NCBI RefSeq assembly: GCF_000807775.2
Contig: NZ_CP047385.1
Location: forward strand, 4,526,001 to 4,590,000
From: Pandoraea fibrosis
GTDB taxonomy: Bacteria > Pseudomonadota > Gammaproteobacteria > Burkholderiales > Burkholderiaceae
Length of the DNA stretch: 64,000 bases
Direction: 5' to 3'
Position numbers and translations under genes: made by a program. Positions 17,573 to 27,469 of the stretch are shown piece after piece. How positions within the stretch are numbered: the stretch's first letter is position 1; each line of letters starts with the position of its first letter. The notes under the pieces were generated by a model that saw only the letters and a list, made by a program, of their open reading frames with translations, had not been told where the DNA came from and searched no databases.

Positions 17573-17806
17573 ATGGACACCGACAACCTGGTCAAGATGG
17601 CCAATCAGATCGGGGACTTCTTCGAGACGATGCCCGATCGCGGCGAAGCGCTCGAGAACATTGCAGGCCACCTGCGACGCTTCTGGGCCCCGCGCATGCG
17701 CATGACGATTCTCGAACACCTCGAAGCCACCGACGGGCACGGCATGCGCGAGATCGTGGTGGCGGCGATCACGACGCACCGCGCCGAACTCTGGCCACGC
17801 GGCTAA
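17573..17806 (+). CDS. fdsD: Formate dehydrogenase delta subunit
   Basis: 77 residues, matching the size and pattern of FdsD (KMANQIGDFFETMPDR near the start, HLRRFWAPRMR in the middle). The small subunit is needed for stability or maturation of the FDH complex rather than catalysis. It follows fdsA by 229 nt and ends 28 nt from the convergent transporter gene. Confidence 0.93.
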   Translation: MDTDNLVKMANQIGDFFETMPDRGEALENIAGHLRRFWAPRMRMTILEHLEATDGHGMREIVVAAITTHRAELWPRG

Positions 17807-17834
17807 GCCGTGTGACGCTCGGTAGCGCAGACTG

Positions 17835-18683
17835 CTACGCGCCCAGCTTGATGAGTACCGCGCCGCCGACCACGAGGCTGCATGCCACGAGGCGGCGGGC
17901 GTTGAGCTTCTCGCGCAGGAACAGCCAACCCAGCAACACCGCGAAGATGGCGCTCGACTCGCGCAGCGCCGACACGACACCCATCGGCAGGTATTGCAGC
18001 GCAAAGACCACCATGCCGTAGGCGCACTGCGCCACGATGCCCGCGCCCAACGCCTCCGTCACGCGGCGGCGCGGCGCGAGAAACATGCCGCGCCATCCGC
18101 CACGCCATGTCCACACTGCGCCCACGAGCGGCACGCTGGCGAACAGGTAGGCCCATGCGATATAGCCGAAACCGTTGCCCGTCGACAGGCGCACGCCGAA
18201 GCCGTCGACAATCGTGTAAGCCGCGATGAACACCCCGGTGAGCAATGCCGCAGGCACGCTATCGCCCGACAGGCGGCGCCCGCGCAATGCCAGCGTCAGA
18301 ATGCCGAGGCAGATGCAGGCGATCCCTGCCACGGCCATCCAGCGAGGCAACTCCCCGGCAAGCAGCAAGGCCGCCCCGGAGATCAGCAGCGGGGAAATGC
18401 CGCGCGCAATGGGATAGATTTGCCCGAACTCGCCCACGCGATACGCACGAATGAGCGCCGCCGTATAAGCCACCTGCGCGCAGGCAGAGAGCAGGATGAG
18501 CGGCCAGACCTGCACGGGCGGCAGCGGCAGCCACAGCACACCGACCACCGCCGTGAGCAATTGCGGCACGGCCATCATGCCAACCTGCCAGAGACGATCG
18601 GGACTCGCGTGGAGAAACGCGTTCCAGGTGGCGTGCATCAGGGCTGAGAGCAGCACCAGCAGCACGATGGGCGTGGTAGTCAT
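17835..18683 (-). CDS. EamA-family drug/metabolite transporter
   Basis: 282 residues, ten hydrophobic helices in two EamA repeats (N-terminal LSALMHATWNAFLHASPDR; C-terminal SALRESSAIFAVLLGWLFLREKL). The second repeat ends with the usual VGGAVLIKLG. An inner-membrane exporter; the substrate cannot be read from sequence. Convergent with fdsD, so not part of that operon. Confidence 0.88.
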   Translation of the reverse strand: MTTTPIVLLVLLSALMHATWNAFLHASPDRLWQVGMMAVPQLLTAVVGVLWLPLPPVQVWPLILLSACAQVAYTAALIRAYRVGEFGQIYPIARGISPLLISGAALLLAGELPRWMAVAGIACICLGILTLALRGRRLSGDSVPAALLTGVFIAAYTIVDGFGVRLSTGNGFGYIAWAYLFASVPLVGAVWTWRGGWRGMFLAPRRRVTEALGAGIVAQCAYGMVVFALQYLPMGVVSALRESSAIFAVLLGWLFLREKLNARRLVACSLVVGGAVLIKLGA

Positions 18684-19088
18684 GGCGATCGAACGCGGCG
18701 GGAAGGTGTCGGAAGACGGCTAACACGGCACGCTTCCGGTAAGGGGCAAAGGGCGTATTGTCGCAGCGCGGGGAGTGTCGACATAGAGCCAGCGCTTCGG
18801 ATTCCCACAGGGCCAGACGATTTCACCATCCGCCGCTATCGCCGGCTATCGGCTGTCGGCTATCGCCAACGAAACGAGCGAGCCATTGCTTCGGGTAGCG
18901 AAGGACAGCCAGCCGGCGGGTGAGGCATAACCACCTCGAAAGTTGTCCACACCCTTTGTGGATAACCCACTGGATAACCTGCCATCGCCTTCCCGAATGC
19001 CCCATGAACAGGGGCTGTCAAGATCCTTGCCCAAAAAACGATCAGCAACGGAACAAATATTCGGCTTGACGGTCTGCCCCCTCCCTGC
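18684..19088. other. Intergenic region with DnaA-box-like cluster
   Basis: 405 bases with no gene seen. It contains short direct repeats of GGCTATCG (about 18838-18868) and the DnaA-like boxes at 18943-18979. Confidence 0.5.
18943..18979. other. DnaA-box-like cluster
   Basis: TTGTCCACA (18943-18951) faces a perfect DnaA box TGTGGATAA (18957-18965), and a third related TGGATAACC lies at 18971-18979. The boxes are 5 nt apart and inverted. No dnaA, dnaN or AT-rich unwinding element is nearby, so this is not evidence of an origin by itself. Confidence 0.5.
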
Positions 19089-19583
19089 TCAAGCGCCATT
19101 CCCCTGGTTTGCCGACGCATCGGGGTCCTGCCGGATCGATGCATCGGTCTTGCCGTTGGTATCGGGCGGCGACTGCGGCACGCTGCGCAGCGCCGCCACC
19201 ACCTGACTCTGGCCGAGCACTGCCTCGGGCGCCTGCTGCAAGGCCAGCCGGTAGCGTTCGCCGAACTCAGCGTCAGTGTTGCGGAAAAGCTTGGCGGCTT
19301 CGTCGGCGAGCGCAATGCCCGCGTCGCCCAGTGGCGGCGTCTGCTCGAGCCATTCGTCGAGGGCGACGATCAGCCGCGAGAGCGGATCCAGCCAACGAAA
19401 CCAGGCATCTTCCGTCAGCAACTGCACGAAGCGTCCGGTCGGCACAGGTCCGAAGACTGCTTCGTATTGCTGACGATCGTTCGCAATCAGCACCTTGTGC
19501 TGGGCGAGCAGCGCCGCGCGCAACGCCTGCATGGCGGCGATCTGGGCAGCGGAGGCTGGTGTGATGTCGGTCGGTTCGGTCAT
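19089..19583 (-). CDS. Hypothetical protein
   Basis: 164 residues, soluble and mostly helical. The middle (FVQLLTEDAWFRWLDPLSRLIVALDEWL) looks like a conserved amphipathic core, while the last ~40 residues are Gln/Pro/Asp-rich and probably disordered. I recall proteins of this type in Burkholderiaceae without assigned function, but cannot name a family. It lies alone between two intergenic regions. Confidence 0.65.
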   Translation of the reverse strand: MTEPTDITPASAAQIAAMQALRAALLAQHKVLIANDRQQYEAVFGPVPTGRFVQLLTEDAWFRWLDPLSRLIVALDEWLEQTPPLGDAGIALADEAAKLFRNTDAEFGERYRLALQQAPEAVLGQSQVVAALRSVPQSPPDTNGKTDASIRQDPDASANQGNGA

Positions 19584-19755
19584 CTATCGCCCCGTGAACG
19601 TCAGAAAGGTTAAGAAACGGAAATGGAAAGTGTCTGACATGGACTTTAGGACTTGGCCCATAGCCAACAGACGTCTGGATCACGATACTACACGGGTCTC
19701 GCAAACACCTCGCGAGATCAGGCTTTCACTTCCCCGTGGGAGGCCTGCTTCCTCA

Positions 19756-19780
19756 CCCGCCCATTCGGCGGGTTTTTTTT
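19756..19780 (+). terminator. Rho-independent terminator without an upstream gene
   Basis: CCCGCC (19756-19761) pairs with GGCGGG (19767-19772) and TTTTTTTT follows. It lies about 170 nt before the LOG-family gene and would end a short transcript or act as a leader attenuator. Confidence 0.8.
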
Positions 19781-19798
19781 GCCCGTTTTCTTTTGCCT

Positions 19799-19831
19799 GC
19801 TTCCTTCACGCTTCCTTCACGCTTCCTTCAT
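19799..19831. repeat. 11-bp tandem repeat, three copies
   Basis: GCTTCCTTCAC repeats three times, the last copy ending CAT. The reverse complement, GTGAAGGAAGC, is closely related to the repeat at 60760-60858. Confidence 0.85.
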
Positions 19832-19952
19832 GCTGCCGAGCTACCGCACCGGCACGCCCGCGTTGCGCCCGCCTTTCATTTCCTTCCCGCGGTATCCGAT
19901 ACGTCGACGCCATTTCGTTTATCATCGGCAGCGCTCTGGCCCGCCTACCGAT

Positions 19953-20501
19953 ATGACCTCCGCCCTGCGTTCCAAAACCATTGGCGTCATGGGTTCCGGC
20001 AAACAGCCGTGGACCGAACTCGCTGCGCCCCTCGGACGCGCACTCGCGCTCGCCGGCTACCATCTGCTCACCGGTGGCGGACAGGGCGTGATGTCCAGCG
20101 TGAGTGAAGCGTTCTGCGCCGTACCCGAGCGCGCAGGACGCTGTATCGGTATCGTGCCGACCGAGGCCGTGACTGCCGGAGACGAAGGTCTGACGTTCCG
20201 CCCCCTGCCCGGCTACCCGAATCCGTTCGTGGAAGTGCCCATCGTGAGCCCGTTACCGCGCCATCTGCCCGACGCGCCCGCCGGTACGCTCTCGCGCAAT
20301 CACATCAATGTGCTGTCGAGCGACGTCATCGTTGCGTTACCCGGCAATCACGGCACACGCGACGAAGTCGGGCTCGCCGTGCATTACGGCAAGCCCGTCA
20401 TTCTGTTCGGGGAACGTGAGCACTTCGCGGACATGCCCGCTTCGCTCGTGCGAACGGTATCGCTCGATACCGTGATGGACTTCGTCAGAACGGCACGGTG
20501 A
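19953..20501 (+). CDS. LOG-family/MoCo-carrier-like protein (TIGR00725 type)
   Basis: 182 residues with a Rossmann-like fold: GVMGSGKQPW near the N-terminus, LLTGGGQGVMSSVSEAF as the nucleotide-phosphate loop, and the late motif LPGNHGTRDEVGLA in place of the LOG PGGxGTxxE pattern. Relatives include molybdenum-cofactor carrier proteins and cytokinin-activating LOG hydrolases. Which activity applies cannot be decided. The ATG at 19953 lacks an obvious Shine-Dalgarno. Its end overlaps the convergent outer-membrane gene by 17 nt. Confidence 0.75.
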   Translation: MTSALRSKTIGVMGSGKQPWTELAAPLGRALALAGYHLLTGGGQGVMSSVSEAFCAVPERAGRCIGIVPTEAVTAGDEGLTFRPLPGYPNPFVEVPIVSPLPRHLPDAPAGTLSRNHINVLSSDVIVALPGNHGTRDEVGLAVHYGKPVILFGEREHFADMPASLVRTVSLDTVMDFVRTAR

Positions 20502-21828
20502 GTTTCGCGTCGATCGACTGGAAGCGATACGACCAGCCCGGCGGTCCGCTCGACGCAGGCATCCAAGGCGCGTTCAACCGCTGCATCACCGACAGATCGA
20601 GCTTCGACGTGCCCATATAGTGGGTGTGGCTCAGTCCCACTTCGGCGTAACTGTCATACGTGTGGATGGCGTTCGGGTCTTCGGTGCGACTGCGGTTGTA
20701 GCGAAGTTCCAGCCCTGTCGAACCATTGGCGGTGAAGTCGAACGCACGGCGCACACGCCACTGCAATGTCTGTGTCTGCGTGGTGCCGGCGGCGATCTGG
20801 TCCGTGGCCGCGTTGGTCTTGCCGGTGATCCCCACGGTCCAGTCCGCGTCGATCGGCAACGAGTAGTTGGCCGTGACATCGCGGTTCGTTGCATCACGAC
20901 GCGCGTTCTGCAAGTCCTGACTCAGTGTCGTATTGAACTTGCCGTACATGCCCAGCGGGTTGTTCATCAACAGGTTCGCCGTGCCCTGCATCTTGCCCGT
21001 GGTCGTCATGCCGCTGTTGTTCATGCCGACGTTGAACTGATACGGCTGCTCGTTGAACACCTGAAAACCCACCGCGCCCTCACCGGGGGTACGACTGCGC
21101 GTGGCTTGGAGCGGTAACTGCTCTTCGCGCATCACCAGTCCCCGGCTCATCAGCATGCGCAGGTTCCGGTTCGCCAGACTCTCGTGACGCGGCATCCCCC
21201 GCAGGCACGAAGCGCGCGCGAGGAAAGCGTTGGGCGGCGCGACCTCAGGGGCCGGCGGGGGATCGCTTGCCGCCGAGGCGGCAGAGGCTGCGCCGTCCAG
21301 ATCCACAGCGACGATCGCCGTGCCATCGGCACTCAATTCCGGCGCGACCGCAAAATCGGCGGCAGGCAAGGGAGGCGACGGCGGCGAGGCAGGCGTGACG
21401 TCTGCTAGCGCTGCGCTCGCGGCGCCCTCGGCACCCGGCGTCATCTGCGATGGATCGGCGTTCGAGGCGTTCGGCACCAGCGCCGCCGAGCCGGTCTGCG
21501 GCGTGGCGACGGCGCCCGCCGCCGCCCGCTCAGCGGCCTCACGATCGACGGCAGCGGCAACCGCGTTCGGATCGGCGCCCGCAAACAAGGCGATCGGGTC
21601 CGACGCAGCCCCCGGGTCCTGCACGACAGGGGGTGGCGGCGGAGGCGGCACGAAATACTGAGGCGCAAGTCCGCGATCCCACAATCCGTAGGACACGGCG
21701 TTCTGCTCAGTGAAACATGGCGGATTGGGGTCCGAAAACAATTGTGCGTGCGCAAGCACCGGAACTCCGGCGCTCAGGCACGCGGCCAGCAGGAGGCGAC
21801 TCCGCACGGCCGGCTTTACCGACGACAT
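20485..21828 (-). CDS. TpsB/ShlB-like outer-membrane protein lacking POTRA domains
   Basis: 447 residues. A signal peptide (to about residue 28, ...VPVLAHA) is followed by a Pro/Ala/Asp-rich region of ~170 residues including seven consecutive prolines, then a ~200-residue beta-barrel-like part. That part resembles the start of a TpsB barrel (GVGFQ-like VFNEQPYQFNVGMNNSGM, TGKMQGTANLLMNNPLG) and ends in VPF, an outer-membrane C-terminal aromatic. No POTRA domain is seen and the barrel is shorter than a full TpsB barrel. No exoprotein partner gene is adjacent. The fold assignment is moderate, the function unknown. Confidence 0.6.
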   Translation of the reverse strand: MSSVKPAVRSRLLLAACLSAGVPVLAHAQLFSDPNPPCFTEQNAVSYGLWDRGLAPQYFVPPPPPPPVVQDPGAASDPIALFAGADPNAVAAAVDREAAERAAAGAVATPQTGSAALVPNASNADPSQMTPGAEGAASAALADVTPASPPSPPLPAADFAVAPELSADGTAIVAVDLDGAASAASAASDPPPAPEVAPPNAFLARASCLRGMPRHESLANRNLRMLMSRGLVMREEQLPLQATRSRTPGEGAVGFQVFNEQPYQFNVGMNNSGMTTTGKMQGTANLLMNNPLGMYGKFNTTLSQDLQNARRDATNRDVTANYSLPIDADWTVGITGKTNAATDQIAAGTTQTQTLQWRVRRAFDFTANGSTGLELRYNRSRTEDPNAIHTYDSYAEVGLSHTHYMGTSKLDLSVMQRLNAPWMPASSGPPGWSYRFQSIDAKLTVPF

Positions 21829-22020
21829 TCGACACCTGAAATCCCACCCCACGCTGATGCCGCCCAACGGCGCCGTGCGCCGTGTCCGACATGAGGAGGT
21901 GTTTTAGCGACAAGGGGTTATTTTACGTCGATCGAATGACGCGCTGCCAGTCACAAAATGTCGGGAACTCTTTCCCAACATCGCCACTCATATCGCGTGA
22001 CTTCCCCTGTAGTGATTTTT

Positions 22021-22046
22021 GCCCGCCTCGTGCGGGCATTTTTATT
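22021..22046 (+). terminator. Orphan Rho-independent terminator
   Basis: GCCCGC (22021-22026) pairs with GCGGGC (22032-22037); ATTTTTATT follows and GATTTTT precedes. It may work in both directions, but no gene on either strand ends here. Confidence 0.7.
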
Positions 22047-22144
22047 GGGTCACGCAAACGACACACGGGCGCCGGAAATTGCCGAGCCGTCGACGCACTT
22101 TGCGCCCATTCACAAGACAGACGCCCCGCTTCGATTTCACATCA

Positions 22145-22174
22145 TAAAAAAAGCCCGGAAAACGCATTCCGGGC
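22145..22174 (-). terminator. Terminator of aspD
   Basis: GCCCGGAA (22153-22160) pairs with TTCCGGGC (22167-22174). On the minus strand the stem is followed by TTTTTTTAT. It lies about 100 nt after the aspD stop. Confidence 0.88.
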
Positions 22175-22271
22175 AATGGTCGATCGCCATGGAGGGGCGA
22201 CCGAGGGGGGGCCAGCGGGTGCCGGACGATCAGATCCGGCACCGGATTCAACGGGCGACGCTCCGCGCGGC

Positions 22272-24017
<1,746 letters not shown>

Positions 24018-24020
24018 CTA

Positions 24021-25706
24021 TCAGGTCAGCGACACCACCAACGGTCCGAGCAGCGTGAGCAGCACGTTGGCGATGGCATAGGTAATGGCGAACGGCACCG
24101 TCGGAATATTGCTCTCGGCCTTGTCGAGAATCTCACCAAACGCCGGGTTGGCACTGCGCGAGCCCGAGAGCGCGCCGGCCAGAATGGCCACGTTGTCGTA
24201 GCGAAGCACGTAGCGCCCGAACAGGTACGTCAGCAGCAACGGCACGATCGTGACGATCACCCCGGCGATGAAGATCGAAACGCCGCTTTGCTGCAGGGTC
24301 TGCCACGCCTGTGCGCCTGCCGACAAGCCAACACAGGTCACGAAGGTCGCAAGCCCCAGTTCCTTGAGCAACGAACTTGCGGCGAGCGGCATCGCGCCGA
24401 AGGTCGGATGCTTGCCGCGCAGCCAGCCGAAGACCAGACCGGCGAGCAGCGCACCGCCACCACTTCCCAGCGTGAGCGGAATGCCCCCGACCTTGACCAC
24501 GATGTAGCCGATCAGCAGGCCGAACACGATACCGATGCCCATGTACACATAGTCGGTCTTCACCGAATAGGCCAGCGGATAGCCGGCCTCCTTCGCAGCG
24601 CGCTGCACGTCGCTGTCGGCGCCATACAGCGTGACCACGTCGCCGTGATAGACGATGGTGTCGTCGAGCACCGGCACGGGCTGGCCCATCCGGGTGATCT
24701 TCGCGATGTACACGCCGTGCTTGACGTCGCGCTCCACACCGGACTTCAACTCGCCGAGCGTCTTGCCGTTGCCGCCCTTGCGCGCGAATACGACTTCCTG
24801 CATCCGCAGCGGAATATCGAGATCGCGCGACGGGCGCTGTTCGTCGCCCAGCAGACGCCAGGCCTCGGTCGCCGCCTCACGGCGTCCGATGAGCATGACG
24901 TCGTCGCCCGCCTCTAGCACCAGGTCGTCGGTGGCAATGATGATCTTTCCGTTACGCCGCAGGCGCTCGATGGTCACGCCGTCGGTCAACTGCTTCTCAA
25001 CCTCGATCACCCGCTTGCCCGCCCCGGTCGTGACGCGATAAACGCGGCCAACCAGCGGCGGCAGCGAATCGACCTGATCGGCGGAGAGCACGGCCTGACC
25101 ACCGGCCATCTCGAGTTCAGCCTTCTTCGCGTCGTCCTTGAGCGAGCGGCCCATGAGCTTCGGCACGAGCGATGCGCACACAATGATCGCGCCGAGGCTA
25201 CCGAAGATGTACGTGACCGCGTAGCCGATGGCGACTTCCGATTGCAGACGCTTGACCTCGTCGGCGGGCAGCCCCAGACGCGAAATCGCATCGCCGGCCG
25301 TGCCGATGATGGCCGACTGCGTGAGGCCGCCGCCCGCGACACCGGCTGCCAGCCCCTTGTCGAAGCCGAATATCTTCGCGCAGATCAGCACCGTGACCAA
25401 CCCCGAGGCCGCGAGGAACAACGCCATGCCGATTTCGCGCAGCGTCTTGCGTGAGAGCGAGCTGAAGAACTGCGGACCGCTCTCGTAGCCGACGGCGTAG
25501 ATGAAGAGCGCAAACATGATGCTCTTCACCCCTGCGTCGACCGAGATACCGATTTGGGAGACGACGACGGCCACCAGCAGTGAACCACCTACCCCGCCTA
25601 ACTGGAACGACCCGAACTTGATCGCCCCGATTGCGTACCCGAGGGCGAGCGATAGAAAAATCGCGACCTCCGGGACATGGTTGAGAATGCTATGCACAAG
25701 TTCCAC
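24021..25706 (-). CDS. aspT: Aspartate:alanine antiporter
   Basis: 561 residues of the AAE family: about ten membrane segments split by a large cytoplasmic loop (about residues 180-380) with two RCK_C/TrkA_C-like parts (ERLRRNGKIIIATDDLVLEAGDDVMLIG and the later VYIAKITRMGQPVPVLDDTIVYHGDVVTLYG). It swaps aspartate(-) for alanine(0), generating membrane potential when coupled to AspD. 135 nt upstream of aspD, same direction. Confidence 0.93.
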   Translation of the reverse strand: MELVHSILNHVPEVAIFLSLALGYAIGAIKFGSFQLGGVGGSLLVAVVVSQIGISVDAGVKSIMFALFIYAVGYESGPQFFSSLSRKTLREIGMALFLAASGLVTVLICAKIFGFDKGLAAGVAGGGLTQSAIIGTAGDAISRLGLPADEVKRLQSEVAIGYAVTYIFGSLGAIIVCASLVPKLMGRSLKDDAKKAELEMAGGQAVLSADQVDSLPPLVGRVYRVTTGAGKRVIEVEKQLTDGVTIERLRRNGKIIIATDDLVLEAGDDVMLIGRREAATEAWRLLGDEQRPSRDLDIPLRMQEVVFARKGGNGKTLGELKSGVERDVKHGVYIAKITRMGQPVPVLDDTIVYHGDVVTLYGADSDVQRAAKEAGYPLAYSVKTDYVYMGIGIVFGLLIGYIVVKVGGIPLTLGSGGGALLAGLVFGWLRGKHPTFGAMPLAASSLLKELGLATFVTCVGLSAGAQAWQTLQQSGVSIFIAGVIVTIVPLLLTYLFGRYVLRYDNVAILAGALSGSRSANPAFGEILDKAESNIPTVPFAITYAIANVLLTLLGPLVVSLT

Positions 25707-25780
25707 GGCAGAACCTCCGTCAAGAAATGGGAGCGGCGACTGGCGCGGTCAGGGCGGTGCCCCGACTGCACCGGCACGCC

Positions 25781-27469
25781 CTAACGCGAAAACTGATGGG
25801 CGACGAAAACAACCGCCGGCCCCATGAGCGGCAGCAACACGTTCGACAGGGCGTAGGTCACCGTGTACCCCACGACCGGCAGTGCGCTGTCTGCCGTTTG
25901 CACCACGGCGCTGATCGCAGGCGTACTCGCCTGCTGACCGGCGATGGCGCCGATCAGGATCGGCCCATCGATGCGCAGCAACTTGTGGCCGACCCACAGC
26001 GACACCAGCGCCGGAATGAGAGACACACAGATGCCCACTACCGGCAGCGCCAGACCGTGCTCACGCAGCAACACAGCCGCTTGCGGTCCTGCCGACAGGC
26101 CGACGCACACCACGAACACCGCCAGCCCAAGATCCTTCAGCAACTCATAGGCCGCCGGCGGAAACGTGCCCCACGTGGGACGACGCGAAAGCAGCCAGCC
26201 ACTCGCCAGCCCCGTGAGCAGTGCGCCGCCCCCGGAGCCCAGCGTCATCGGCACACCGCCGATGCGCACGGACAAATGACCGATGCACAGACCGATGATC
26301 AGCGCCAGACCGACAAAGACAAGACTCGTCTTGTTGCCATACGGCACCGGCTTGCCGAGCACGGCGCCCGCGCGATCCACATCGCTCTGCAAGCCCTGCA
26401 ACGTGATCACGTCGCCACGCTGCAACGCGATCTTGCCCAGCGACGGCAACTGCATGCCCATACGCTTGACCGATTTGACGAACACACCGTGGCGCACGTC
26501 GACCGGCGCTTCACGGCGAAGGTCGGTCACCGTGCGGCCTTCCGCTTCCTTGTTGGTCATGACGAAATCGCGCTCCACCAGCACGATCTCGTTCGTTTCG
26601 GTGCCCGCGACTTCCGGGCCCACGAGAGCATGCGCTTCGAGCATGGCGTCGCGCCGGCCGACCAGCAGCAGTTCGTCGTTCGGCTCGAGTGCAAGGCTCT
26701 GCGAGACGGCGACCGACGCCGACGCGCGACGCACTCGCTCGACCGCCACACGCCCTTCGAGCGCCGCCTCGAGCGCGACAACGGTGAGTCCCGAATGCGC
26801 GACGCGATAGCTGCGCCCAACCAGATCGGGGGCGGCGGGTGCGCCCGCTTCGTCGCCATTCTCGTCTTCCATTTCGCGGGCGAGACGCGCGCTGTCCTGC
26901 TTGAGGTCGATGCCCAGCAGGCGCGGTGCCAGCAGGTTGGTGAACAGCACGATGGTGATGAGGCCGAATACATACGTGAGCGTATAAGCGGTCACGACGT
27001 TGGCTTGCAGCGCCTTGAAGGTCTCGGGCGCGAGGCCGAGCCGGTTCAGGGCTTCGATGGCCGTGCCGACCATCGCGGATTCCGTGGCAGCACCCGCCGC
27101 CAGACCGCCGGCCGTCCCCGGGTCCAGGCCGAGCAGCTTCACGGCGATCATCACGATGCCGAACACAAACACGACTTCGATAATGGACAGCACACCAAAG
27201 CGCAGGCCGCGCAGGTTCAGGTTCTCGACAAACTGCGGCCCGGCGGAAAAGCCCATGGCGAAGATGAAAAGCGCGAAGGCGAAGTCCTTGAGCGAGCCTT
27301 CGACCATGCAACCCGTCTGGCCGACGAGCAACGCCACGAGCAGCGCGCCGCACACGCCACCGAGCTGGATCGGGCCGAGCCTGATGCGTCCGAGCAGTTG
27401 GCCCAGAACGACGCAGACGAACACGGTGATCAACGGCACGGCATCGAACAACGGTACTGAACACTGCAT
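25781..27469 (-). CDS. Aspartate:alanine antiporter, second paralogue
   Basis: 562 residues with the same layout as the neighbouring aspT: N-terminal helices, a cytoplasmic double RCK_C region (about 200-370), C-terminal helices. It has a short acidic insert, REMEDENGDEAG, just after the first membrane block. The start at 27469 (MQCSVPLF) follows GCAGGAGCGCGT. The two copies are clearly homologous but far from identical, so the duplication is old or one was acquired separately. It may prefer another amino acid pair. Confidence 0.9.
   Translation of the reverse strand: MQCSVPLFDAVPLITVFVCVVLGQLLGRIRLGPIQLGGVCGALLVALLVGQTGCMVEGSLKDFAFALFIFAMGFSAGPQFVENLNLRGLRFGVLSIIEVVFVFGIVMIAVKLLGLDPGTAGGLAAGAATESAMVGTAIEALNRLGLAPETFKALQANVVTAYTLTYVFGLITIVLFTNLLAPRLLGIDLKQDSARLAREMEDENGDEAGAPAAPDLVGRSYRVAHSGLTVVALEAALEGRVAVERVRRASASVAVSQSLALEPNDELLLVGRRDAMLEAHALVGPEVAGTETNEIVLVERDFVMTNKEAEGRTVTDLRREAPVDVRHGVFVKSVKRMGMQLPSLGKIALQRGDVITLQGLQSDVDRAGAVLGKPVPYGNKTSLVFVGLALIIGLCIGHLSVRIGGVPMTLGSGGGALLTGLASGWLLSRRPTWGTFPPAAYELLKDLGLAVFVVCVGLSAGPQAAVLLREHGLALPVVGICVSLIPALVSLWVGHKLLRIDGPILIGAIAGQQASTPAISAVVQTADSALPVVGYTVTYALSNVLLPLMGPAVVFVAHQFSR

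Larger units (their letters stand above)
19584..19952. other. Intergenic region with orphan terminator and tandem repeat
   Basis: 369 bases. It holds a plus-strand terminator (19756-19780) with no gene upstream and an 11-bp tandem repeat (19799-19831). TCTCGC/GCGAGA around 19700-19715 could form a further hairpin. Confidence 0.5.
21829..22271. other. Intergenic region with two terminators
   Basis: 443 bases. It holds a terminator at 22021-22046 with no annotated plus-strand gene before it and the aspD terminator at 22145-22174. No protein gene is seen. The stretch 21900-22046 could be a small RNA. Confidence 0.5.

Noticed and set aside
18943..18979. Chromosomal or plasmid replication origin
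   Set aside because: DnaA-like boxes alone are not enough; no dnaA/repA, no AT-rich unwinding region and no skew evidence in the window.
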